In this document: positions 8,017 to 17,254 of the stretch, piece after piece
Layout of the letters: the number at the start of each line of letters is the position of its first letter
How positions within the stretch are numbered: position 1 is the stretch's first letter
Source: Metridium senile
Lineage: Eukaryota > Cnidaria > Anthozoa > Actiniaria > Metridiidae
Reading direction: 5' to 3'
Assembly: GCA_949775045.1 (NCBI GenBank)
Contig: OX459110.1
Location: forward strand, 5,154,229 to 5,218,228
DNA: 64,000 nt
The notes under the pieces: model-generated
The model's database searches: none
What the model was told of the DNA's origin: nothing
Seen by the model: the letters and a program-made list of their open reading frames with translations, nothing else
Made by a program: the position numbers and the translations under genes

Positions 8017-8702
8017 CCAATCTAGTTAAGAAAGTCAACTACCACCGCTGGAATCATCCAAGCAACATAATGGTGTGCGGTCCTACGAAAAGCGGAAAAA
8101 CAGAATACGTGTATAAAATGCTAAAGCACCGGAAATGGTTTTTTCGTCCTGGGTTGAAAAAGGTGCTTTTCATCTACAGCGAGGAGCAAAAGATTTACGA
8201 CCAAATGAAGGACGAGTTCGGCGATTCCATCACGTTTGTGCAAGGTCTTCCCGAAGACCCCTACGTCTACTTTGCGCGCAGGGAACCTGGTATAATCATT
8301 GTCGACGACATGATGTGTGAAATAGAACAGAACGGCAGAGAGGTGTCCAAATGGTTTACCAAAGGGACTCACCACAAAAATATAAGTCTGGTACTGTTGG
8401 TTCAAAACCTGTTTCCCAAGAACATGCGAAACATCTCCCTCAATGCTCACTACCTGGTTTTGTTTCAAAACCCTCGAGACAAATCGCAAGTTTCCAGACT
8501 AGGAGGTCAAGCGTTTCCTGGAGACGTGCCGTGGTTCAAGACCGTGCTTCAAAGAGTGTTCAGGATCCCTTACCGTCCCGTCGTTCTCAACTTCCACCAC
8601 AGCACGCCGACCGCCGAGAGCATTTCCTGCGACCTTTTCCCGGAAGACCTGGAAAAATCAGGGAATCCCTTCCCGCAAGTGTTTGTTAGAAAACAAGTTT
8701 AA
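8013..8702 (+). CDS. FtsK/HerA-type genome-packaging ATPase (A32-like)
   Basis: A 229-residue P-loop ATPase. Walker A is GPTKSGKT (residues 23-30) and Walker B is IIIVDD (94-99). A later QN motif (LLVQN, about 129-133) fits the sensor strand of A32-type packaging ATPases. Size matches the short ATPases of Polintons, adintoviruses and virophages. It would pump the genome into preformed capsids. It overlaps the preceding gene by four bases (ATGA) and is followed by AATAAA at its stop. Confidence 0.88.
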   Translation: MTNLVKKVNYHRWNHPSNIMVCGPTKSGKTEYVYKMLKHRKWFFRPGLKKVLFIYSEEQKIYDQMKDEFGDSITFVQGLPEDPYVYFARREPGIIIVDDMMCEIEQNGREVSKWFTKGTHHKNISLVLLVQNLFPKNMRNISLNAHYLVLFQNPRDKSQVSRLGGQAFPGDVPWFKTVLQRVFRIPYRPVVLNFHHSTPTAESISCDLFPEDLEKSGNPFPQVFVRKQV

Positions 8703-8719
8703 TAAACATCATTTTTATT
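8701..8719. terminator. Convergent poly(A) signals
   Basis: AATAAA on the plus strand at 8701-8706 overlaps the ATPase stop. AATAAA on the minus strand at 8719-8714 lies at the end of the opposing gene. Confidence 0.6.
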
Positions 8720-9152
8720 AACTATCAAACAAAGACTCTAGTACATTCTTGTCGTATTGATCTTGACCTCCCTTTTTTCTTCTTCTCTTTTTCTTCAACG
8801 AGTTTCCAATCTTGTTTCCTCCTCTCTTGCGACTGACAAGAGCGTCGGCAGATTTCTTCAAGTTCATTCTCATCTCGGTCCCCTCGTCCTGCAGTGCCTG
8901 TTTTAGATCTTTTCCCTCTATGACATCTTTTGCGACCGTTTTCATAGCCTGCACGCCACGCTTTACTGCTTGGTCCTTTAGCTTCATTCCAACTTTTTTT
9001 GCGATTCGTAGAGTCTGGTTGCCCACACGTCTGAAACTTCCCCCACGTTGTCTCGGGCGGTAAACGGGGATCTCAAACCCTCCATACTGCGGTGTGTAGA
9101 AAGGAGTGCCCGCACCGTCTTGGTACTTCGGCACGTAGAACGGTATACTCAT
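8718..9152 (-). CDS. Core-type virion protein with Q-x-G-G sites
   Basis: A 144-residue protein from ATG 9152-9150. The N-terminus has repeated aromatic-Pro phrases (PFYVPKY, PFYTPQY, PVYRPRQ). PQYGG and RQRGG sites lie at about residues 21-38, then a Lys-rich helical region, RKRGG, a basic run and KKGG near the end. It looks like a precursor cut into basic peptides by the virus protease. No family was recognised; the role is inferred from composition and the shared motif. Confidence 0.55.
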   Translation of the reverse strand: MSIPFYVPKYQDGAGTPFYTPQYGGFEIPVYRPRQRGGSFRRVGNQTLRIAKKVGMKLKDQAVKRGVQAMKTVAKDVIEGKDLKQALQDEGTEMRMNLKKSADALVSRKRGGNKIGNSLKKKRRRKKGGQDQYDKNVLESLFDS

Positions 9153-9191
9153 GCCTACGGTTGTGACGAATGAATGGCTTCTCGCGTGGGA

Positions 9192-10973
9192 CTACTCCTT
9201 TATAAATCGCAGAGTGACGGTACAGATACCGCCGCGCTCAAACAATATGTCCTCGCCCTTCTCGTCCTTTGTTTCAAAGGTGATGTTTTGAAATGATGAT
9301 TTTGTGAGCGGGTAGAACTTGATATGCTTCGACTCGTGCACGTATTGCTTGGGTTGGTCCACTGCCCCGGTCGCCGTAGCCCCCAGAGGAACAATCTCCA
9401 GCAGAGGCATGCGCTGATCCCCTATTTGCTGGATGTTTACAAGATCGCACGTCATGTGCGCCAACTTGGAACTAGCCACAGCCGACGACAGCGACTTGAT
9501 TGTGAGCACTCTCTCTACTGGATCTACAGGGATCGTCGAAAAAGGAATCGATGACGATTGAATTACGGTTTTCCAGTTCTTGAGGTTATGCTCAAAAAGG
9601 TTGTGATCGTTATGGGGAAAGTCATACCCCGACTGCACCAGGGTCTTGACATATCTTTCACCATTGGCCGCGTACGCCATCGGAAGTCCTTCCTTTTTCA
9701 GCCCTAGCAAGTCGTACACACCCTCAGGCATTTCCAACGACATCCAGTCTTTATTATTCACGCCGTCGAAAAAACTAGTGTAAATGTTCAGCTTGTCATT
9801 CTCGACAATCATCCGACACCCTATAAGTCGGATGCGCTTCTCGCCGTCAAAGGGGGGTTTGGTGGCGTAATAATGTTGTTCAATGGTACCGTCGGCATTC
9901 TTTACTGTTTTGGATGGTTTTTCGCTGAGGAATCCGAGACGCTACAATAATCCTGCAGATTTTATCACAGCAACGGTTTTGTCGTCTCTTTTTTTTAAAG
10001 TCAGCATCAATCGGTCATCTTCTTCTGGTTGCATCTTAAGTGTGATGTCAGACTTGCTATGCCATAACAGGGTGAAAAAGTCGATTGGTCCGTCAAAGCG
10101 CAGTTGCTTGACTTTCGCACCACTCACCCACGTTATCACCCGGTCCTCAGAGTTCGTACCAAGCCCGCCCCAGTTCGCATCATCTGAATGCCACGACCTC
10201 AGGACATTTTTTATTTTAGCATTGAAGTAACTCACAAATCTTTCTGGACTCTTCATGTCCCCCATCTTAAAGGCAATACTAAACGGTTCTGACTTCTTGA
10301 AACTGGACGTCAGGCGTATGACCCACTGGGTCCTTGGAGTACTCGAAACGATCGGAGGGAATGTCACCTTCGTACACCCCACACGCCAACGAGTGTAGTC
10401 GTGCAGATTTCTCGCGGCAGGCAAAACAGCAGTAAACTTGGATGCGTTGTTGGCTTTGTAAAAATCACGAGACTGATTTGACACAAACGTCTCGTCCATC
10501 GTCGCCGATCCAAACAAATCACGCCGTGGAGTAAATTGAAGAGCAAATGTCGTAGGCGCTTCGCTTGTCCACACTGGCTTCTTCCCGTTGCCGTCGACTA
10601 TTTTAAAAGTCATCTTCTCAAAATACTGTCCCGACACGCGACGCTCCAGCGGGTGCCACGACTCTTGGTGACGCACAACTTGATTTCCTCCATAATTAAC
10701 ACGGTCCAACAACGGAAACATCCCCGACCCGACCAAGGCGTAATCCACAATATCCGTGTACACCATCAAGTCCCCCTTGGTGAGATCGGTGTCTACTTCG
10801 GCTGTCGTGGTGCCGATGCTTTTGACCGACCACACCCCCGGCAAGCGCCACCGTGGAACGTCGATCACAAAACTGTCCTGTGTGTTATTGACCGTCCTCT
10901 GATGGTTCTTGGAACGATTGCTATTGCCCCAGAACACAAACGAACGCCGTTGGTCTCGCAGCAACTCCGTCAT
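9192..10973 (-). CDS. Minor capsid (penton-type) candidate, split by in-frame TAG
   Basis: ATG 10973-10971 opens 343 codons to TAG 9944-9942. The same frame is then open for 249 codons to 9192, including 43 codons before the first ATG (9812). The total is about 593 codons. Both parts carry a similar module: in the first around VYTDIVDYALVG with PLLDRV, then YFEKMTFKIVDGNG and FALQFTPR; in the second LVNIQQIGDQRMPLLEIV, then FQNITFETKDEKG and VTLRF. Length and position next to integrase suit a penton-base-like or other minor capsid protein. The stop is a nonsense mutation or a readthrough signal; two separate proteins are less likely because the link region reads as ordinary coding sequence. 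The start overlaps the integrase stop. Confidence 0.6.
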
Positions 10974-12256
10974 AGCGTCTCAACTTGTCGCGAGTCGATC
11001 CAGGCGTTGTACTTCTCCGGCCACCCCTTGTACTTGACAAGCACCTGTGTTTTCTTACTGTCGTTAGGGTCGGGTCGACGCTTCAGAATGGTCTCGATGC
11101 GGAATCGTGCGTTTTTTATATGCTCCTCGGTTACCCGTTGCAATTCCGATTCGTAAAAGGTACCCTGCAGAATCTCGTCACCCTCGTACTCTTTCAGGCG
11201 GTAATACGGCGGCGGACCCTTGTCGCGGGCACGAACCCTAAACCATTCTTCGGACCACTGAGGGAGGTACCCCTTTCTGAAAATTGTGACTCGCCGGCTG
11301 ATGCGCACCACATCCCCCACGTCAAAACTAAAGTACTTGTCCTTTCTTTCCTCGGATGACGTCTCAAAATCGTCACGATACTTCTGGATGTCCCCGTACA
11401 AGACTTTCCACACGTCCTGCTCGTTGGAGCGATTGACCGACGCCGGGGCGCGCTTGATGGCCGAATGGATGTTGTGATTGTAAGCGTCGACGAGCCCGGG
11501 TAGGATGTCAATCCAGCGGTAGGAGCCCGTCTCGTAAAAGTACTTGTATAGTCTCTGTTTCAAGGTGCGTTGAACGCGTTCGGCGAGAGCCGCTTTAGTG
11601 TCCGAATGCCCCGATTGAATGATCGGAGGTATGGGGTAGGTCGCCATCAGAGCCTTGACGTTCTTGTTGTAAAATTCAGAACCCTTGTCTACGTATAAGA
11701 TATGGGGAATGTCGTGGTCCGTCTTGTCTTTCTGCACTTTTTCAAACACCTCCTTCAACCCTCGCGCGGTTTCCTCACCGCTCTTCTGTTTCAGAGGCGC
11801 AGTCCAAACATAACGAGACAAGACGTCTATGAGCACAAGCATCCACCCGTAACCGTCGTTGACTTTCTTGTGCCACGTCAAATCGGTGAGATCCCCCTGC
11901 CATTGGTCGTCTATCGAATAAGCAACAAAGGGACGTCGTGGGTAGTGCTTTCGTGCGGGACGGTGCATTTGGTAAGTGGTCTGATCTTGAAGCCATTGCT
12001 CTTTTTTGGTTCTGGTCTTTATGTTTTTTTCATCTTTTACAAATGGCGACAACCCCGCCAAGGCGTGCGGGTGCTTGGCGCTTGGTTTATACCACTGACT
12101 CTTCCACTCTCGTTTCTGCTTCGATACAGGCTTCTTTTTTGCTTTTACTCCTCCTGATTGTGCCGCGCAGAATGATTGTCCCACCACAGCACGAGGACAT
12201 GCAGCACTTATTGTGGCCTTCAACTGTTGAAGCAATGTTGATTCCATCGCTCGCAT
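10970..12256 (-). CDS. Retrovirus-like integrase with C-terminal chromodomain
   Basis: A 428-residue DDE integrase. The catalytic triad is visible as Asp122 (QGDLTDL), Asp190 (YVDKGSEF) and Glu226 (ALAERVQ), with exactly 35 residues between the last two. The C-terminal 45 residues (FRIETILKRR through VKYKGWPEKYNAWI) form a chromodomain, as in Polinton and chromovirus integrases, which can direct insertion to marked chromatin. It would integrate the element DNA. CCAG sits directly before the ATG, in a possible splice-acceptor context. The frame is intact, and its stop overlaps the start of the minor-capsid gene. Confidence 0.92.
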   Translation of the reverse strand: MRAMESTLLQQLKATISAACPRAVVGQSFCAAQSGGVKAKKKPVSKQKREWKSQWYKPSAKHPHALAGLSPFVKDEKNIKTRTKKEQWLQDQTTYQMHRPARKHYPRRPFVAYSIDDQWQGDLTDLTWHKKVNDGYGWMLVLIDVLSRYVWTAPLKQKSGEETARGLKEVFEKVQKDKTDHDIPHILYVDKGSEFYNKNVKALMATYPIPPIIQSGHSDTKAALAERVQRTLKQRLYKYFYETGSYRWIDILPGLVDAYNHNIHSAIKRAPASVNRSNEQDVWKVLYGDIQKYRDDFETSSEERKDKYFSFDVGDVVRISRRVTIFRKGYLPQWSEEWFRVRARDKGPPPYYRLKEYEGDEILQGTFYESELQRVTEEHIKNARFRIETILKRRPDPNDSKKTQVLVKYKGWPEKYNAWIDSRQVETL

Positions 12257-12312
12257 CTGGCACAGCTGCCGACGAAATACAACTGGTCAAAAAGTTACCC
12301 ATCTCAACGCTT

Positions 12313-15300
12313 TTAATAACCAAACGGTTGTGTGTAAACTCCTTTCCGCTGACGTTTAGTGTACACTAGCTGCACTTGTTTGTCCATCTTTACCGTGCGA
12401 AGCTGCTTATGTACAGCATCCCTCACAATTCTACGCACGTACGACACCTTTTCCTTTTCTTCCGAATTGACCAATAAGCGCTTCATAGATTCGAGATGAA
12501 TCTTATCGTTCGCCGAGGGGTTGAATGTGATGCCCTTGCACTTGACCACGGTCTCCCCTAGCTTGGTGCGGTACGCGTACGATTTCGGGCCCAGCGAGAC
12601 AAACTCAACCAACCAGTTGGTGTCGGGTGTCTTGCACTCGTCTTCCCACTGCCCCAAGCACGACCCCGTGGGGATTTCTGGATCCCCTTCGTTGAGTGTG
12701 GTGTAGATAATCGAGTCCGTGTCGTGGTAGACAACTCGGTCCCCGAGACGGTCTAACATCTCATACAAACGAAGACGCGCGTGTGCCGTCACACACGAGG
12801 CCACCACTGAATTGCCGTAGGGTAATGCCGCAACCGATTCTTTGAATTCGGTGAATGTCACCTGCGCCATACGCCCATCACCCAGAAGCAACACGTTGTT
12901 CACCTGCAGTAGGCTATTGTACATAATTTCAAAATAACGTACAGCATTGTCGACGTATTCGGTCTTGCTTCTGTTTGGGTTCTGTCCGAGCTTTCCCCAC
13001 AGGGAATTCAAGTTCAATTTTGCAACGCTACGTAACCCGGGGTTGAACTCAATCTCAGCCCTGTCCAGTCGAATCCCCTCGCGTTGAAACACCTTTTCCA
13101 GATAAGCATCCTTGTCTTCGTCGGTGACACACCTCGAAGGCCACCCCGACGCCTCCATCTTGATCTTAAGGTTTTGATTGATGTACTCGGCAAAAAGCGT
13201 GTCGCTTGTTTCGCTGTAATGCCACACCTCGTGCACCATAGCGATCCGATAGCCCTTTTCCAGGGCCACCTTGAGTTCAAAGGTTGTCCACACACCATCA
13301 AGCAAAGCTCGTGCGGTGTCGTCGTGCGTGCACTGCTGCGGAGCACTCTCGTCCGTCATACACGTGCGACACAACCCAAACATCAGACGGTGATTCATGA
13401 TTGTCGGTAAAACAGGGAAGTAGAGCCCTCGTGGGGGTATTATGTCCACCTTTGCGATACCAAACCACCGCTCGTTGCGGATGTTGTCCACACACACGAC
13501 CAACGGAGGAAGCATGTCGGGTGTTAAAATAGATGGGTGTCCCACAGGAAACTTTTCCTGCTTCATCACCGTGGGGTACAGCGAAACGACGTCGATATAG
13601 CGAATGCGGTGTGCTGGGGGTGATGATCGATGCAGAATTGTATCCACAGTATCTTCTTCTCCGCAGTCGTCCTCGTCGTCGATGTCGAGATCACGAGTAT
13701 ACGCGTACAGTCGAATCGCGTTGGTACGCCCTCCACACAAGGCCGCCCTCGGATTCAACGGCATGTGACGTAAAACCGACCGCGGTGGTGTAGGATGCTG
13801 TTCGCGCTCGGCATCCCAGGCATGACTCCACATCTCCACGACAGAGTACCCTGCATGGCGCAGCGCCCTTGTACGCATGCGCGTCTTATGAAATAAGGCC
13901 ACCATGCTCGTCCCCAGGTAAGCGTTATACGTATGTCGGTCCTTGAAACACTCTTCACAACCATGCCAAAAGCACCCGTGGTACTGGTAGACGGTTCGTG
14001 TGCGGGAGTCGTAACCATCCACCTTGGCACCTAGCAGCGTCGCCTCTCCCTCAGGAGAAAGCGCCGACCGAAGGTTGGGCAACTGCAGAGAATACAACCA
14101 CTCCATGGCTTCGGCCGAATAACGGTCCCGGTGTCGGTAACCCATGGGAGGCACGACCCCCAGCGTTTGAGGCGTTAAAAAATTTTTAGTCAACACTTTC
14201 AGACAAGTCGACGCCAGCGTGACGCACTCCGAAAAGGGATCCACACCAAACAGTTTCACGTACAACTCTCGGTACTTCAAGCACCCCCGCATCATCACTA
14301 GTACATCCTGAATGCAGTAAGCCTCCAATTCCTGCTGCAGGTGCATCACCTTTCCCTCCTGCGATTCCAACCATTCTTTTAATTCTCGTCGCGCGTCGGC
14401 ACTCCCCATCTCCTCATAACCATAGTAGTGTAAGGCAGGGTACGGTCCGATGTAATCAGCATTGGCTTTAGTATTGAAGAAATGGGGAAAGAACCCCTTT
14501 CGACCCCCAGACGTTCCAAACGTTTTGGGAAACTGACGCAGCGCCATGGGAATGAAGCACACCGAATCCTTGAACGTGATATTCTCAACGGTCATAGTGA
14601 TCACCTTCGCCCCTTGATAAACACACCGAGGTTTGAGATTACGCTTTACGCACTCCTCCAGGATGGGGTAAGAGTCGTACCCCTTGAAATTGTGCGCTAG
14701 AAACGTGTACTCGCTCCATTTGACGTGGTTTTTCCCCATGAGCCAATCGACAAATTCAGAAATGGTATCAAACGTCCACAACCGTCGGCGTCCACAACTT
14801 CCAGTGCATCCTCGAACGGCATAATCTTCAATATAGTCTTGACACTTCTCACACACCAACAACACCACGACTTTGTTCACTATATGGTTAGCCTCTAAAC
14901 ATTGAGTCTCAAAATCGAAAAACGCCAATCGCATACGCCTCGTGGACACGTCGCGATCTTCGGAGGAAGACGGCACCTCTCCTACACCCTTCACGAAGCA
15001 CTTGTGCTCCCCGCGGATCACTTGTTGACTCCCGCACACAGTGCAGTCGTATTGGTAGCAACGATGGATCGACTTCGGTTTCAACTCGTATCTCGGCTTC
15101 CCGTCCTCGTCGCTCTTTGCACTCACCAGTCGATCGACCACAGCATGGCATTCGCCGCATTGAAAACGTCGCTCGCACTGAGTGTAAACGAACCCATTCT
15201 TGACACGACGTTCTTTGTGCTTGTTATAACACAGCTGGGATCCGAACGACATCCCACACACATCACACTCGATGTCGCACACAAGATAACGCGATCGATA

Positions 15301-16716
15301 ATGCACTTGGGCATCTCCACAGCGGACGCAAGTTTTTGTGCACTTGTGATGTTCAGGGTTGTTGTACCCTTTCAAGCACACGTTACAGAAATAACTACGC
15401 CCTATCCACGCAGGCATGGAACGAATCGAAGTAAAATGGTGTTGACAATAATTTAAGAAAATAGGGTGCGTGCCTGCCCCGAAGCGGCCCAAGATCGTGC
15501 GAAGTGATTCATCATACACCACCAATTCGAACGGGTATTCTGCAAGTTCCACGTCCCCATACTCGTCATTAATTCGTTGACTCCACGTCTTAACCGTTTC
15601 CATCCCTGCAGGCATATTCCAGGTCTCCCCCATGTTCATTTCTTCGTACCAGTCGTCCAAGGGTTTAGTGCCTTCTTCCCACCCCCATTCACAGAGGGCC
15701 TGGTACAGCGCACGCCCCAAACAATTCTCTTCATCGTCTTCGGACCTCTTTGCTTTCTTACGTCCCAGTTCCTTCTCGGTGCACTTGTAGTGAGGGCGCT
15801 TCGCGCCGAGCTTGTAAGGGTGATCGGTAAATTCTGCAGGACACTTGTGATTTTTGCGGTACATGTCCCCACACACCAAACACATCGTTATTGATCTGTG
15901 ATACATCTTGTGAGGCGACCGCACCTCATAGAGACGACCTTTCCCTTCATCTAACCAGAAGACCAAAGTTTTTTCAACCGACACCGCTCTGCTCTTCCAC
16001 TTGACCTCGTGTTGAGTGTTCTCCCCACCCGGCTGATATAATACCATCACATTCACGTCTTTGTGTCGTGAGCACCATTGACTCAAACAAATCATCCAGT
16101 CTTCTTCTACCTCATCCCTGTCTTCCAAATCCGCTAACCCTTGCAATCTGGTGTAACGTGCAAGTATTGCCTTTACGTCTAAGGTCAAATTGGGTGTCTC
16201 CGTGAACGACCGCCCCCGGACGATGATGTTGAGTTCGAGTTTTTCGGCGAACAGCGCTTCGGTCATCCTATTATTCTTGATACTTTTCCCACGGGCATCC
16301 AGACTCTTCACTATGGTCACGGTGATTTCAAGCGAAGTCCCCATCAGCCATTCGCGTTTCGATTGTTGAATCTTGCTCACTTCGTCAAGAAGTCTCATCC
16401 GTTGGTGCTTGAAAGAATGCGTAGGACGAAACGGCAGAAACACAGGATAAGTCAGATCGCCGCCATACAGAGTCATGGCCACATGATCGCCCGCAGAAAT
16501 CCTGTCCTTTTTCCAAATCTCATCCAAACACTCCTCAAACAGAGTATCGATCCACTGCTGTCCTCGCTCATAATCGTACTCGTTTTCTTCTCGTTCTAAA
16601 GAGGATTTTGTAGTAAATTTATACTCGACAGTACGTGTCCGAAATTCTAAGGAATTTTGAAATTCAGATCTATTGATTTTGCTAAAGTACAGATGCTTCA
16701 CTTCGTCTTCAGCCAT
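12313..16716 (-). CDS. Protein-primed family B DNA polymerase with N-terminal extensions
   Basis: A 1467-residue intact polymerase. Exonuclease motifs: FFDFET (599-604), AHNFKGYDS (674-682), YCIQD (800-804). Palm motifs: D1042 with SLYP (1045-1048), KLNLNSLWGKLGQN (1233-1246), YHDTDS (1330-1335). The N-terminal 590 residues add Cys/His clusters at about 279-292 and 444-573, and an OTU-like signature: Cys332 in NCLGRAL and His427 in HHFTS. Between exonuclease and palm, YQYHGCFWHGCEEC (910-923) resembles the core of Vsr-type endonucleases. TTTTTTGTTTATTTAG lies directly before the ATG, so the mRNA may be spliced from the upstream exon of the RING cluster. It would replicate the linear genome from a protein primer. 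Confidence 0.92.
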   Translation of the reverse strand: MAEDEVKHLYFSKINRSEFQNSLEFRTRTVEYKFTTKSSLEREENEYDYERGQQWIDTLFEECLDEIWKKDRISAGDHVAMTLYGGDLTYPVFLPFRPTHSFKHQRMRLLDEVSKIQQSKREWLMGTSLEITVTIVKSLDARGKSIKNNRMTEALFAEKLELNIIVRGRSFTETPNLTLDVKAILARYTRLQGLADLEDRDEVEEDWMICLSQWCSRHKDVNVMVLYQPGGENTQHEVKWKSRAVSVEKTLVFWLDEGKGRLYEVRSPHKMYHRSITMCLVCGDMYRKNHKCPAEFTDHPYKLGAKRPHYKCTEKELGRKKAKRSEDDEENCLGRALYQALCEWGWEEGTKPLDDWYEEMNMGETWNMPAGMETVKTWSQRINDEYGDVELAEYPFELVVYDESLRTILGRFGAGTHPIFLNYCQHHFTSIRSMPAWIGRSYFCNVCLKGYNNPEHHKCTKTCVRCGDAQVHYRSRYLVCDIECDVCGMSFGSQLCYNKHKERRVKNGFVYTQCERRFQCGECHAVVDRLVSAKSDEDGKPRYELKPKSIHRCYQYDCTVCGSQQVIRGEHKCFVKGVGEVPSSSEDRDVSTRRMRLAFFDFETQCLEANHIVNKVVVLLVCEKCQDYIEDYAVRGCTGSCGRRRLWTFDTISEFVDWLMGKNHVKWSEYTFLAHNFKGYDSYPILEECVKRNLKPRCVYQGAKVITMTVENITFKDSVCFIPMALRQFPKTFGTSGGRKGFFPHFFNTKANADYIGPYPALHYYGYEEMGSADARRELKEWLESQEGKVMHLQQELEAYCIQDVLVMMRGCLKYRELYVKLFGVDPFSECVTLASTCLKVLTKNFLTPQTLGVVPPMGYRHRDRYSAEAMEWLYSLQLPNLRSALSPEGEATLLGAKVDGYDSRTRTVYQYHGCFWHGCEECFKDRHTYNAYLGTSMVALFHKTRMRTRALRHAGYSVVEMWSHAWDAEREQHPTPPRSVLRHMPLNPRAALCGGRTNAIRLYAYTRDLDIDDEDDCGEEDTVDTILHRSSPPAHRIRYIDVVSLYPTVMKQEKFPVGHPSILTPDMLPPLVVCVDNIRNERWFGIAKVDIIPPRGLYFPVLPTIMNHRLMFGLCRTCMTDESAPQQCTHDDTARALLDGVWTTFELKVALEKGYRIAMVHEVWHYSETSDTLFAEYINQNLKIKMEASGWPSRCVTDEDKDAYLEKVFQREGIRLDRAEIEFNPGLRSVAKLNLNSLWGKLGQNPNRSKTEYVDNAVRYFEIMYNSLLQVNNVLLLGDGRMAQVTFTEFKESVAALPYGNSVVASCVTAHARLRLYEMLDRLGDRVVYHDTDSIIYTTLNEGDPEIPTGSCLGQWEDECKTPDTNWLVEFVSLGPKSYAYRTKLGETVVKCKGITFNPSANDKIHLESMKRLLVNSEEKEKVSYVRRIVRDAVHKQLRTVKMDKQVQLVYTKRQRKGVYTQPFGY

Positions 16717-16824
16717 CTAAATAAACAAAAAACCAAGAGGCAATTTGAACGTTCAACACATTTATTCGGAATAAACAATTTTACACAAACCATATCTATT
16801 TATCTATCAGTGACGTGTGCATCA

Positions 16825-17244
16825 TCACAACAAAGTGAATTCTATTGCGCGCAATTCATACTTAAGTTTGGCACGCAGGCGGTAACCAGAGGCTTCTAGA
16901 TTTTTGAGCAAAACACTGAATACATCATCTGCATCGTTCGATTGCAAACGCATCTTCTTGTATATATTCAGACGTTCCCACCACGTTGCAAAACCCTTTT
17001 TTTGAAGATTAAAAACTTCCAGAATACGTTTGACAAAAGTCAGACTCATGTATATGCGCTCCATTTCTATACACTCCCTCAAGTGACCGCCTGAGTACAT
17101 TTCCCCCCAATACCCCCAAAACGTAATTTCAACTTTCTTATTTTTTTCATCATTTTTCTCAAAGATAAGTTGTGGCTTCCAGAAACCCAAGCCCTCGACT
17201 CTTTTTCTTGACTTTGTATAGTAGTAAATACTATTGTCTACAAC
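16825..17244 (-). CDS. Candidate alternative 3' exon C9 (unknown protein)
   Basis: A 139-residue frame that starts directly after the acceptor TTTTTTTTAG (AG at 17246-17245) in phase 0, with the acceptor TAG in frame. No early ATG exists; the first residues are VVDNSIYYYTKSRKRV. The rest is aromatic and Lys-rich, with no Cys cluster. The exon ends with a stop at 16825, and AATAAA follows at 16766-16761. It would be the last cassette of the array before PolB. No family was recognised. Confidence 0.5.
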   Translation of the reverse strand, partial: VVDNSIYYYTKSRKRVEGLGFWKPQLIFEKNDEKNKKVEITFWGYWGEMYSGGHLRECIEMERIYMSLTFVKRILEVFNLQKKGFATWWERLNIYKKMRLQSNDADDVFSVLLKNLEASGYRLRAKLKYELRAIEFTLL

Positions 17245-17254
17245 CTAAAAAAAA

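Noticed and set aside
12087..12323. 78-codon minus-strand frame over the integrase start
   Set aside because: Overlaps the integrase N-terminus in another frame, with Ser/Cys-rich random-looking sequence.
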